64,000 nucleotides of DNA from Acestrorhynchus altus (taxonomy: Eukaryota > Chordata > Actinopteri > Characiformes > Acestrorhynchidae). Each line of letters begins with the position of its first letter. Within the stretch, counting starts at the first letter, position 1. Position numbers and translations under genes: made by a program. The notes under the pieces were generated by a model. The model saw nothing but the letters and a program-made list of their open reading frames with translations, had not been told where the DNA came from and did not search any database. Below are positions 24,530 through 38,700 of this stretch, piece after piece. The stretch lies in NCBI GenBank assembly GCA_034509495.1, contig CM067524.1, positions 540,654 through 604,653 on the forward strand. Direction: 5' to 3'.

Positions 24530-27500
24530 TACTGAGGACGGCCTTCGTTCTCTCTGAGATTTCCCTCAGGATGGTCCCAAATTCCAGCACAAATCGTGCT
24601 GAGAACCCCCCCCCCCCCCCTCCCCCAACACACAAGTGTGAGTACTGGTGAATAAACCAAAGAACAGTTGACTTTCTAACAACTGGCTCACACTATCTAG
24701 AACGCCAAGAATGCATACAACAATGTTTACATTGTGTACACTATCACAGACTCTCACAGCTTATCTAGAACTTCCAAGAAAGCCAAGGGTGACTGCTCAC
24801 AGCCAATCTAGAACGGTCAGAATGACATTTTTGTTGGTTACACGACTGCTCATAATTATAACCTATCTAGAACCTTCCCAAGGATTCAAATGACATTTTA
24901 CTACCCACAGTATCACTGATATTCATAGCTTCTCTAGTACATTTTATTGTACATTGTACATACAGTACATTGACATTTTCACACTTACACTACTGCTCAC
25001 ATTCCCTGCCAATCTAGTACACTCAGAAGGACTAGAGTATTTCTTTAATAAAATGCCTATATCGACTTGTGTCAATGAAAAAAACAGAGGGTCTCTCAGA
25101 TAGTCTAGATCTTAGCTCTGACCCAGTTTGCAACACAAGGACATTCAAGAACCTGTCGGATGGTCCCTGACGATTGAATTGAGAACGACAAAGCAAAAAG
25201 TTCTCCTGTGGTGTCACCCAAAGTGGCTCCATCATTTTGTGAGTGTAGAGTGTCAATGTTCCAACAAATTAAATTAGCCAGTGTGTGATCAGGAGAACAT
25301 TCTTGGATCAATGAGGTCCAGACATTCTAAAAGACCAGCTTTTCTCAGACACCTGCAGCTGGAGTCTTGCAGCACCCATGGCGTCCACTGGAGGGAGTGT
25401 CCGTGACTGCCAGTGTGAGAAGCTCCTCACTCAGCACCTTCTGCTGCATGCTGTAACCCAAGGACAGTGGGAAACAGCAGCTAATACAGATACGTGCCCT
25501 GAACTGTGGCCGAGCGAGCAGCTAGGAGAAGAGGAAGCAGAGGAACTGCTCTGTCCGGAGTCGCCTGTGGTCAATCTGAGATGGTGTTTTTGAGGGTGGC
25601 GGTTTTGGCTGTAGCTCACAGGAAACCCCTCTGTGGGAGAAGTTCTCTGCTTTAGAGTTAGAACTGTGGGACAGTTATGGAGATAAGAATGAGGGGTTTT
25701 GGAGAACACTGCTGCAGACAATCTTACACATTATACCTTTTAAACCAATAGGCATTAATATGGAGCTGGTCCCCCTTTGCAGCTCTGACAGCACCTGAAT
25801 TCAGTGATGGAGAGATGTGTCCCCATACTTTCGTCCATATGAGGTAGCTGCTCTATCACTGACTCTTCCTCTGATCAGGGGCGGACACTACCTGAGTGAC
25901 CGTTCTCAGTAATTATGCTGAAATTATGCAGTAATTACGTATAATTATTCCTGAAAAGTACCCTGCAGATCACACTGGGTGATGCTGAGGTTATGTTTTT
26001 GTTTGAGTTTGATCATTTAGCTGGAACAAGCTGGACAACCAGTACCTGACCATGCTAGTCAACTTGGTTAGCATGACCTTCACCAAGGTGGTCAAGCACG
26101 ACTATCCCGACCAAGCTATAGGACCAGCATGACCAGTAAGAACAACCTCATAGCCTTCATTACTGGTTTGGCTTCAGTGCTAATCGGTGGGACACATGCT
26201 TCCGCTGCTTGTAACTGTTTGCGTTGTAGCTTCAGTACCAGTTGGTGGGACAAAAGCTTCCATTATTTTTAGGTACATAATCCTTGTAACTCCAGTTCTA
26301 ATTGGTGGGCATAGGTTTCCATCACTTGTTAGCTACATTAGCCCTATAGGTCCAGTGCTAATTGGTGGGACATGAGTTTCCATTGTTTCATAGCTGCATT
26401 AGCCATAAAGCTCCAGTTCTGGACTGCAGAAACTGAAACGTATTGGCTTCAGGATAACTGGGAACCGTGTTGATTTCACCCATGCATTTCTTACACCACT
26501 GATTCTCTGGCCTGATAGAGCCCATAGTTGCTCCTGCCGGGCGCGAGAGCAAGCGTCCGGGTCCGAGGCGAGCCTGCAGTGTGATTATATGGTATTACTG
26601 CTGCGGGGAATGTCTTTAAAATGTGTTGGCACGCCCGGGTCTGCCGGGCTCTGGAGCGGCTGCTGCAGTGTTGTTGCCCTGACCGCAGTTTGGACAGAGG
26701 TTGGGTTCTTGTTGTTGTTTTTTTTAAGAGAGGGCAGGTCCCTCCTTTGCCCGTCAGCGTGTGATGCGTGGGCGGGTGGCGCCCGGAGGCTAGCGGGCAC
26801 TAGTATTGCATGAGGAGGGAACGGCCGGTAAAAACAGGAAAGCCAGTGTGGAATTCAGGTTTGGTGTGCTGCAGTGGGCAGGGATTGATGAGTCTGACGT
26901 TAATTAGTGGTGTTGCCATGTTGTGTGTTTTCCATTTACCACACCGCAGGCCAATTTCCTCTCGGAGCTCAGCGGAGTGACCAAAGACTGGAGCCAAGAT
27001 TAGATGACTGGGAAACCATAAGAGTGCAGAAACTGTGTGGTTTGCAGGGGATTTGTGTAAAGGAGCGAGTGCAGAAACAGAGGACAGTCCTGTATTCCAC
27101 ATTAGGTTATTAAAAATTCTGTAAAAGACGCTAAGCTATACTGTCATCTGATTTATATTAAGATTTATAAAGTTCTCCAGACCGTTCCGTCTGATTAACA
27201 TCCTCCCGGTCACAAAACATAATTTTAGCAACTGCATGAAACATCATGGCAGTCACCTTACATCACCCATATGTGAACCACTTTCTAAAACCATAGCAAC
27301 CACATGGAATACCATAGGAGCTGCTTAGGGATGTCATAGAAACCATCTGAAGTACCATCACATTCCTCTTAGAACACTATAAGACCCATCTAGTGACAAG
27401 TTACTGACACCATAGAAACCACATGGAATACAATAGCAACTGCTTAGCAACACCATAGCAATCACCTAACATGAACAGTTGCATACCCTAGAAAACACTC

Positions 27501-28660
27501 AGCGAAACCATGGCTGCCACCTGAAATACCATACCATTCACCCTCCAACAATATAGAACCCATTTAGTGATCCCTTAGAAACCACATGGAATACCATAGC
27601 AACTGCTTAGCAATACCATTACACAATTTCCCAGGCTTTCCTCGTCGTTAAGGCAAGCTACTGTGCTGTACAGTAGAATTTGGTAGTATTTAGGTGTTAT
27701 AATTCCTGGTGTGACTTCACCCCCACCCCCCTGTAAACCACACCTATACCTTTTAAACACGTTGTGCTGAAAGCAGCCTCCCTCGACTGCACACAGGGAA
27801 CACCTGAGCAGGCCGTGTATGTAGCCCCTGTGCGCCGCCGCTAAACTCAGATAAACCAATAAAACACACAGAGCGTAACCTGCTGTAAAATCCCTCACAC
27901 ACATCTGACTTACTGGAGTGGATTAAGACCAGTCTGGGCTGCAGTTACAAGAATTCTCTGCCCCCCCCACACACACACACACACTGAGAGAAATGCCCCC
28001 TAATCTCTCAGCAGCTACTGGATATAACCCCCGCTGGCTGCTGCACTCTGACATACATTAATAAAGCATTAGGATGTTCTTATTTAAATACAGTCCAGTG
28101 AAAAGGTTAGGCCACGCCTACATTTATAATGTTAGGATCAGCTGCTGAGACTGTCTTATTTAAACCTCAGACATTAGTTTGGTTTGCTCTTGATTGTGGA
28201 TGTAAGTGGTATAACCAAGGCCAGATGCAATTGACGTTCATATTATTGTCCTGGCTCCAGTGCTAATTGGTGGATATGAGCTTCCATAACTTGTTGTTTA
28301 TTTTAGCACCTTAGCTCCAGTGCTAATTGTTAGCTGTGGGCGTCCACGACTTGCCGTTCACATTATTGTCCTAGCTCAGTGGTAATTGATGGGCATGAGC
28401 TTCCATGACTTGGTGTTTACATTAGCATCTTAGCTCCAGTGCTAATTGGAGTGAACGAATGCTAACTTTTGCTTTAGTGTGAGTGGTGGCCTGCACCTGT
28501 CACTGCAGTGCATGCTGGGAGCCGGCCCTGGTGCTCGGCGCCGTGGTGTGGAATGAGGAGTCATGTGGGTGTCGCACGACCCCACAGTGCCAGTCACCCA
28601 ATAAACCTCTTACCCACAATCCTCTGCTGCAGGACCGCACCGCCTCGCACCGCCACCTCC

Positions 28661-28721
<61 letters not shown>

Positions 28722-29597
28722 TACCAGGCAAGCTCTTAACCCCTGTAACTGCATCATTATTCAGTTATTAACCTTCAGACTTATTATTAATAGCTCATTA
28801 TTAACCCTTTAAAGAACACATTGATCAGACAGGTGATTAGATGTGTGTGATATCTGAAGCTGACATGTATTGATCAGACAGATGGGTGTGTAATATCTAA
28901 AAATATGCATGGATGTACTGATCAGGAAGGTGGTTATGTATGCCTGATTTTTGAAGATATTTGATGTATTGATGATTAGACATGTGATTAGATATCTGAA
29001 GAATGTTTTAATCAGACAGGTGATTAGATGTTTCATATCTGAACCCATTATGTATTGATTAGACAGGTGATTAGATGTGTGATATCTAGAGCTGATATGT
29101 GGTGATGTATTGATCAGACAGGTGATTAGATGTGTGATATCTAGAGCTCATATGTGGTGATGTATTGATCAGATATGTGAGTAGATGTGTGATATCAGGA
29201 GCTGATATGTGGTGATGTATTGATCAGACAGGTGAGTAGATGTGTGATATCAGGAGCTGATATGTGGTGATGTATTGATCAGACAGGTGATTAGACGTGT
29301 TATATCTGGAGCTGATATGTGGTGATGTATTGATCAGACAGATGATTAGATGTGTGATATCAGGAGCTGGTGTGTAATCATGTATTAATCAGACAGGTGA
29401 CTAGATGATGTTTACAGTGTGATACAGTATCTCACTCTCGGTGTATCACTTCAGAGCAGCACAATCGGCTGATGCTGACACTGGAGTGTGTGAGTCTGTA
29501 GAGACTCAGAAGTCAGAGGTCACCCATGACCTCACTCTGGGTCACTTCCTGTGTATGTCACTCACCCCAAGCTGCCATGTGACCTCTGGTTTCTGAG

Positions 29598-29671
<74 letters not shown>

Positions 29672-29736
29672 TTGGTGCAGACGGTCCGTCATGCACTCGC
29701 TATTTCACACGCCTTTATTCCTGCACATGATTAACT

Positions 29737-29813
<77 letters not shown>

Positions 29814-31602
29814 ATGTTCAGTGTGAAACATACCCAACCTTTTCCATGACTGTTAGAAACTGGAACCAGAACCAAATCACTGTGGGAGAAAGATTCAGAT
29901 CATTACGAATAACAAGAAAAAGAATGAACGGAAGTACCAGGAGACTGCTGTAGTACTGTAGTCTGTACACTGTACAGTACTTTAGTCTATATGACTGTAG
30001 TATTCTATGGTATTATATCATACAGTAGTCTGTGGTACAGTAGCTAAACCACAGCTGTAGTATTATAATATACTGTAGCTGTACTGTAGTCAGTAGTATT
30101 GTGATACTGTAGTTTACTGTAGTCTGTTGTACTGTAGCTGTACTGTAGTCTGCTGTATTGTAATACTGTAGTATACTGCAATTTGTAGTAGTGTAATATT
30201 GTAGTATACTGTAGTCTGTAGTACTGTAGCTGTACTGTAGTCTGTTGTATTGTAATACTGTAGTATACTGTAGTCGGTAGTACTGTAATACTGTAGTATA
30301 CTGTAGTCTGTAGTACTGTAGCTGTACTGTAGTCTGTAGTATTGTAATACTGTAGTTTACTGTAGTCTGTAGTATTGTAATACTGTAGTATACTGTAGTC
30401 TGTAGTATTGTAATACTGTAGTATACTGTAGTCTGTAGTATTGTAATACTGTAGTATACTGTAGTCTGTAGTATTGTAATACTGTAGTATACTGTAGTCT
30501 GTAGTATTGTAATACTGTAGTATACTGTAGTCTGTAGTATTGTAATACTGTAGTATACTGTAGTCTGTAGTATTGTAATACTGTAGTATACTGTAGTCTG
30601 TAGTATTGTAATACTGTAGTATACTGTAGTCTGTAGTATTGTAATACTGTAGTATACTGTAGTCTGTAGTATTGTAATACTGTAGTATACTGTAGTCTGT
30701 AGTATTGTAATACTGTAGTATACTGTAGTCTGTAGTATTGTAATACTGTAGTATACTGTAGTCTGTAGTATTGTAATACTGTAGTATACTGTAGTCTGTA
30801 GTATTGTAATACTGTAGTATACTGTAGTCTGTAGTATTGTAATACTGTAGTATACTGTAGTCTGTAGTATTGTAATACTGTAGTATACTGTAGTCTCTAG
30901 TACGGTAGCTGTACTGTAGTCTGTAGTATTGTAATACTGTAGTATACTGTAGTCGGTAGTATTGTAATACTGTAGTATCCTGTAGTCTGTAGTATTGTAA
31001 TACTGTAGTATACTGTAGTCTGTAGTACGGTAGCTGTACTGTAGTCTGTAGTATTGTAATACTGTAGTATTCTGTAGTCTGTAGTATTGTAATACTGTAG
31101 TATATTGTAGTCTGTAGTATTGTAATACTGTAGTATACTGTAGTCTGTAGTACGGTAGCTGTACTGTAGTCTGTAGTATTGTAATACTGTAGTATATTGT
31201 AGTCTGTAGTATTGTAATACTGTAGTATATTGTAGTCTGTAGTACTGTAGCTGTACTGTAAAGGTGAGAGTCGTCTCCGTTTAAGGTCAGTTGAGGATGT
31301 CTCAGATTAATGTCCAGATTAAAGGTCCAGGTGTGAGGGTTTCAGGTAAACAGCAGGTGAAATCGTGCCCTGCTGGTTAAACCCCAGAGCAGACCGGACA
31401 GGGCTGGACCGCATGGCCGCTGCTTTTGGGGCAGAAACTTTGTTAAACAAACCCTCTGCTTTACCACACACATTCCTGCAGAGCCCAGCGGAGTCCAGAT
31501 GGGGCCAAAACACAGCGTCCTGAAGGAGGGGGCGGGGCTTCTGAGACGATTCGGGTGAGAAGGGTTCAAAACATGAGACTGTAGCACCGAGAAGGCAGGG
31601 GC

Positions 31603-31662
<60 letters not shown>

Positions 31663-34600
31663 AATGGTAGTAATAGTCGGTAATGATGGAGGGTCATTAG
31701 ACTGACACTGACCAGGCTTCAGGACCCTCAGCTTTTACCATTCTTATGTTTTCTTTAAAGCACCGTTCACACACTCACCGGAGTTCACTCTAATTTCAGG
31801 CCTGAGTAAAGTCCTTGAAATGTCTCATTGGTTTAGGACTGTTGTTCTGGATGTAGAACACTGCATATACACCATATGGACAAAAGTATTGGGACACCTG
31901 CTCATTCACTGTTTATCGAAATTAAGGGCATTGAAAAGAGTCTTGGATGAAAAGAATTTTGGATGTACTGGATGGAGCTCCATCATTCCAGAGAACACAA
32001 CAGTTCCACAGCTTAATGCTGGGGGGCTTTATACCCGTCTAGTCCATGCATGGTATTAGACATGGAGACCATAGGATCATGTTTGTTGATCTGCTTTAGA
32101 GACTCTGCTTTTGATTCTGTCCAGCCCAGTCGTATAGTGTATTTCTCATTTTGAGACTTTTGTGGTAATAGTATAAGAAGAAGGCACGCTCCAGCACCAC
32201 ACCAACATGAACATCAGAGAGGGACAATCCGACACACACAGAGTGACCCAAAAGCCAAGATGCCCTCCATTCGTCATCCTGTTAGTGCAGCACAATTGGC
32301 AGACGGCTGCATGATGCAGGACTACATGCATGCAGACGGTTACGACAACTCCCCTTAACACCATGTCGATGCTGCCAAAGTCTGCAATGGTGTCATACCA
32401 GACTGTCTCAAAACGAGTAGTCCTACCATATCTGAACACACACTCCGGTGCTCTATTCCAACAGGATGGTGCTCGTCCACACACTGCTGCCATCTAAATG
32501 TCTTGCCTTGAAGACACAGATACTAAGCCGTGGTCAGTCTCATCTCCAGACCTGTCCCTGATTGAAAATGTGTAGGACACTATTGGACGCTCTATCAACA
32601 CTCCACCCCTACCACACCATCTGCAGAACTGAGTGAGAACATTCAAGCTGCATGAGATGATCATCACAGGACACCATTAGGAACCTCTACACCTTCATGC
32701 AGAGACGTCTGGCGTGTTGCGTTAAACCCGACGCCGTACTGAGAGACACCACTTCTGTATGAGTAGATCAATAAATATTGATCAGATCAGACTACAGTTA
32801 TCATCAGTTATTGATCCTGATCACCTGCATCTTTGTACCTAAATCTGCAAATAACAGATCATTTTGATTTTGTAAATCAAACATGAGTGAAACAAGGGAA
32901 ACAATTTGACACTAAAATTAGATGCTTAAAGTGTAAAATCAGTTAAATAAGTAACAAACAACATGAATAATCGTACAACATTCATACATCACTGTGAAAA
33001 CGTTGACTGGGCTGCTGAGATACGTTGTTCTGCAGGGTGTGAAGGCAGGTCCGTTTCTTCAGCTGAGGAATCTGAGGCTTGCGCTTCAAACCCAAAGCAG
33101 AAACCCGAGGCAGCATTTGTGGCCCTTTTTGTTTGGGCTGCGTGAGCAGCTACACTTCTCCCAACATCTGCCTTTGTTTTGGGTCTGAGAGCACATGGCT
33201 GGGGGTTCTGTCTGAGAGTGGGCTTTGTTTGGGGTCAGCAGCTGGAGAGAATGACTGGCATGTGTTTTGGGGGTTTGGGGGTAATTGGCCTGTTGAAGGT
33301 CCTGGAGTTACCCACCTACAGACCACACAGCCTGCAAGCCCAGTCTAGACTGGAAGGATTTGAAGAAACTCAGCAGGATCTGACATGGGTTCAGAACCAC
33401 GTCGGGCTACAGTCATGTTCAGACAGATCCATTTTGGGCCACTGCTGGGTTCAGGCAGAACAACGCCAGGCTGTGCTTGAGTTCAGACAGAACCATTTTG
33501 GGCCATGTTTGGGTTCAGATAGAACTGTGTCAGGCCACAGTTAGGTTCGGACAGGACCATGTCAGCCTATGCTTGGGTTCAGACAGAACCACATAGGGCT
33601 ACAGTTGGGTTCTGACAGAACCACATCGGGCCACAGTTGAGATCGGACAGAATTTGCTTGGTTAAACTGGGACCCTGTTTAAACCTCAAGCAGACACAGG
33701 CCTCTCTGTTTGGGTTCTGATGGGTCGACTGTTCAGTTGAGCTGTCGGCAGCTGTTGGTGAAGTGGGACGAGGAGTGTTAGGCAGGGTGTGTGAAAGGGT
33801 GTGTGTCTGTGTTTGACAAACAGTTGCTGACTCGACAAAAGAGGTTTGTGTGAGCCGGGATTCGCTCTGTGGATCTGTGGGTCTGAAAGACGCTGAAGTA
33901 AACCAAAGTTTTGACGTGTTAGACGCAGACCCGACTCTGTTCGGTTCTGCACGTTTGCGACGTCAACCTGTTGATCCCGAATCCGAAGGTGATTCACGGC
34001 TGAGGAATGTAATTGTGTAATTATGTGATTACACTTAAATAGGATGTGGAAAACAACAGTAATAACTGCAGACTTTTCTTACGTGGGCATGAGCTGAGGA
34101 ATGAACACCACAGCAGACGAAAGCCACAGCGCTGCTCTCTGTGGGGGTTTGGGTAACAGACTGGCTGAGGTCTGCTGTCTGATCTGACTGCTGGGTGTTG
34201 CTGAATGAGCACAGAATAGATTTCACATCCAATTAACTACATAATGCAGTTCATATACAACACAACTCGCGGTGAAAGAGTGCCAGAAACAGATGGAGGT
34301 GATACATTAGAATTCTGGTCCAAATGATTAGACCGTCATTAAAGAGTACTTTGGAGGATCATTAGTTTGGTTTGGGATCACCATGGCGGGACTCCAACAG
34401 CTCTCTGATGCCTTCAGAAAGAAGATTGTAGATGCAGATGAGTCTGGGAATGGATCAGAAATCAGCCGTTCCACTCTCCGGAAAATCATTTACAACTGGA
34501 GAACATTTAAAACAACTGCCAACTCGTCCAACAAGTTCAGCCCAAGAGCAGACCACAGGATGTGTAAAGGGTAATCCTACAATGATGTTTAGATATTTCT

Positions 34601-34961
34601 CCTTGGTGGACCGTTCTCAGTCCAGCAGTGAATCCGCAGGAGCAGTTCAAGATGGCAGAAGTTCGAAATTTGAACCCCGATCTCAGGAAATCTCACTTTA
34701 CAGGAGTTTAATGTCTTCTGGCAGACTGATCTCATTTCTGACCTTCTGACCATTGTTAGTGGGCATCCATGTTTTCTCAGTCAGCTGTTTGTCCAGTGTG
34801 GTGTTTATTTACTAACAGACAGTTGTCACTCTGTTCATCGTATCATGCTGGTCCTGTAGAGTTGGTTTGGTGGAAGCCTGCAGGCCGGCCTGGTCCAGGG
34901 TTTAGAGGAAGTTCAGCTTTCCTGCTGATGGAGCAGGGCAGGCTTACCTACTGCGATGGGT

Positions 34962-35027
<66 letters not shown>

Positions 35028-35653
35028 CTTCCTCTTGTGTGGTTTTACGTGCTGAGATGTAGACCTCAGAGAAATGACTGCTGTTTAAAGGTGTTCCAGT
35101 TGGATTGGACTCACAGGGGTTGGGAGGTGTGCAGTTAGTCGTCCAGTAACAGCTGTAGTGGAAATGCTGTAATATAAACTCAGAAAGTGCATTTCCTTAA
35201 GCAGACACAGGATAGTTGCACAGCATAAATGGTTCCAACTCCATACTAGGCAGTTACAAAGTGGTTGCTGTGGTAATCCAGGTGGTTTCTTTGGTGTTGC
35301 TAGACGGTTGCTATACTATTCCCGGTAGTTTCTATGTTGTTGTATTCCACGTGGTTTGCTATGGTGTTGCAAGCTGGCTGCTATGGTATACAAAACGGTT
35401 ATTATGGGGCTGCTAAGTGACTGCTATTGTATTTCAGGTGGTTTCTATGGTGTTGCTAAGTGGTTGCCAGCTGGTTGCTGTAATTTTGCTATATGGTTGC
35501 TATGGTATCTCAGGTGTTTAGTATTGCAATGGTTTTTTATGCAAAGATGACATGAATATGAAGTAAACAAAATATAAATATTTAGGTGGTTGCTATGGTG
35601 TTGTTTAGTGGTTAATATGGTGTTGCTAGGTAGTTGTTGTTTACAAGCCAGAA

Positions 35654-35703
<50 letters not shown>

Positions 35704-38700
35704 TATATACGCACTCACACTGGATTAATACAGATTAAGCCTAATCTGGGGCTAAAGTCAGTGTTGCTTGGGTTCATGAAATAAATATTTTACATGTTCT
35801 TTTGACAGATATTTCATATTATTTTAACACAAAATACATATAATTTGACTTGCTTGAAGATATAATGACCTCATTAAGCATAATGACCTCATTAGGCTCC
35901 ATAATGACCCTCAAACCCCAATTTAAAACCCATTATCAGTAATGGACTGTGGGGTCATATGAGGTCAACAGCACTGTTTTCCAAACTCAACTGGCAGGAT
36001 GGACAAAGGTAAATATCTAAACTCCCAACTGCCTCATCAGCTATTCTCACCCAACCTATGTCTTTTACATTACATGCTCAAAAGTATTGGGACACCTGCT
36101 CATTCACTGTATCTTCTGAAATGAAGGGGATTAAAGAGTTGAGCCTGCTTGTGTTGGGTAACTGTCTCTACCATCCAGAGAAGTCTTTTTACCAGATTCT
36201 GGAGCATTGCTGTGAAGATTTGACTGCATGTAGTGACAAGAGAAAAGGTTAGGTCAGCATTTTGGATGTCCACCATCCCCCAACTCCCAAGCTCATCCCA
36301 GAACTACTGGATGGAGCTCCATTATTCCAGAGAACACAGTTCCACTGCTCCACAGCCCAATGCCTCCTCTAGCTCATGCCTGGCACCAGACGTTAGGTAG
36401 CAAAAACATCTTGTGGCACTTTGAGATATGAATGTAATCAACCAGTGGGGGGTCTTCTTTGGGTTTGCTGACCTCTTGTCACACTGAAGATTGAAGATTG
36501 TGTCAGTTTGCTTTTTTTTAGACATCCTCTTTATGGGACATGAAAAAAGCATCCAGCATGGATTTCTAAATTTTGTAAAATGGCATTTTTGTAAAAATTT
36601 CACGTTTTCACATCAGCATTTGCTTTTACAGTCACCAACCATTGCAGCTTTAAACACGTCTAAACTCCACCCACTCACTGCACAGCCTGCAGCTCCTTCT
36701 CCTGCTCCTTACACACACCAACACATTAAACTGCACCCACTCACTGCACAGCCTGCAGCTCCTTCTCCAGCTCCTTACACACACCAACACATTAAACTGC
36801 ACCCACTCACTGCACAGCCTGCAGCTCCTTCTCCAGCTCCTTACACACACCAACACATTAAACTGCACCCACTCACTGCACAGCCTGCAGCTCCTTCTCC
36901 AGCTCCATGCTCAGGAATTTACATTACTAGATCAGTGTTGTTCAGTGGATTGATTCAGTGTTTGAAAAAAAAAAGTTCCAACACTTCTCAACCAATCAGT
37001 TGGTGATGCCAGAAGTAACTGTTGTATAAAGGCTATTAAGGCACAGGAAACATCTTTATCCATAATTGCCAAAGTGCAAATGCAGAAGCTCCTGGACCTT
37101 GTAGTACATCACAATACAGCAGTTTTACCCCAGTAAGTCAGCAGATATCATAATTTGATCTGGTTGTTTCATGGTCTACAGGTCTATTTAGGGTAGATGT
37201 AATGGTCTCTGGAGATCTTGGTGTGTTTTCGTGTAACTTGAGTTTGGTTCTCCAACACCTTGTTGAGTTGAGCAGTGGGCCTACGTGGTCCTCACTTTTC
37301 CATCAAGTGTGCAGCCTACAGAATCCATTGGGAAAATGTGAGATACCTGATCTTTTCAGAATCTGTTGTCTAGTGTATTCAGGGCTTTAGCAAGGAGCAC
37401 GCAAAGTGAGCCTGTGCTGGAAAAAGCCAAGCTGAGCAAACAGAGGCGAAGGATCACACCTTCCCCAAAGATAACACCGAGCTTTATTCCACTGAGCCGT
37501 CCCTATCATGCTCCATATGTGTTGCTGTGCCAACACCTCAAACATCAACAGAGCAACAGCATGGATGAGGATTCAAAGCCCAGTGCTTTCTCCAGGCATT
37601 ACAGGCAGCTATTGAGCCACAAACTCGCCCGTTTTTGAGTTAGCACGGGTGCTGAAAGATTACTTTCCTTCCGTGACTCCGAGCAGATGGCGGGGGAATA
37701 AATAGGATGGAGTTGGTGGAACTCAGTTAACATGGCAGGGCGCCTTAACACCTCGCTTTTATATGACACAGGGATTTTAGCACCACATAGGCGAGTTAGA
37801 AGATCACAAAGCTGGACGAATGTGATGTCACACGGTCTTCTGAAAGGACTGATCTGGCCTACCTTGTTCATGTACAGCATTTATAGTAAAACTGCAACGG
37901 AGCCTTGGGGAACACCACACTTCATTTTTGTGCATGCCAGCCAACAGTCTCAGACCTGAGCTGGTGGGATGGAGTTGGTGGAACACCTTTCTTTGATGAT
38001 GCAGGGATTTTATCACCATCTAAGAGAGTTTTGGATATGTGTGGTGTCACATGGTCTTCTATAAGGACAGGTCTGGCCTGCCTTGTTTATGGATATATTT
38101 ATAGGAAAAACAGCAGTGATCCTCGAACAGAGCTTTGGGGATCACCACACTTATTTTTGTGTAGCCCAGACTACCTACACATCGTGGTCTCACATGGGTG
38201 AAACCGGGACTAGGTGGGTTCCAGGTGGGCATGGGCTTAACGTGAATTTGTGCGCATGTTGTTACTGGGACCGAGTTAGGCTTCACAAATGGGGCCCGTT
38301 ATTAGAATTTGATCAGCTTAGGGTTTCTGTGACTTTTCTGTGCATCACAATCATTTCATGCTTATTTGTTTTCCAGTGTCAGCCAGAGCTTTGGTTCGAC
38401 TTTTGAGACTCGAGCTTTTGTCTTCTCATTCTAAGGAAGGTTCACTCTGGTTTGCTCATTTGAGGCCGGATTGGACCCGGATCTCTGTAAAGCTGCTTTG
38501 TGAAAAGTCAGAGCCAATTTCTAGAGGTCAATGACGTTTAAAGTGGGGATCATTGTAGCACACTTTTCTACAATTACACCAATCAGCCATAGTATTCAAA
38601 GCCCTTGTAGGGCTGGGCAATATATCATAAATATTGACATATAGAGATATATTTTTCACAAGATATTAAAAATGTCTGTATCGTGTCTGTTATGCAGGAT

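Noticed and set aside
33179..33544. 121-codon open frame
   Set aside because: Overlaps a degenerate repeat; no recognisable domain, splice sites or start context.
36491..37006. 171-codon open frame
   Set aside because: Runs through a 66-bp tandem array (multiple of three) in intron 1; low-complexity Pro/Ala/His text, no domain.
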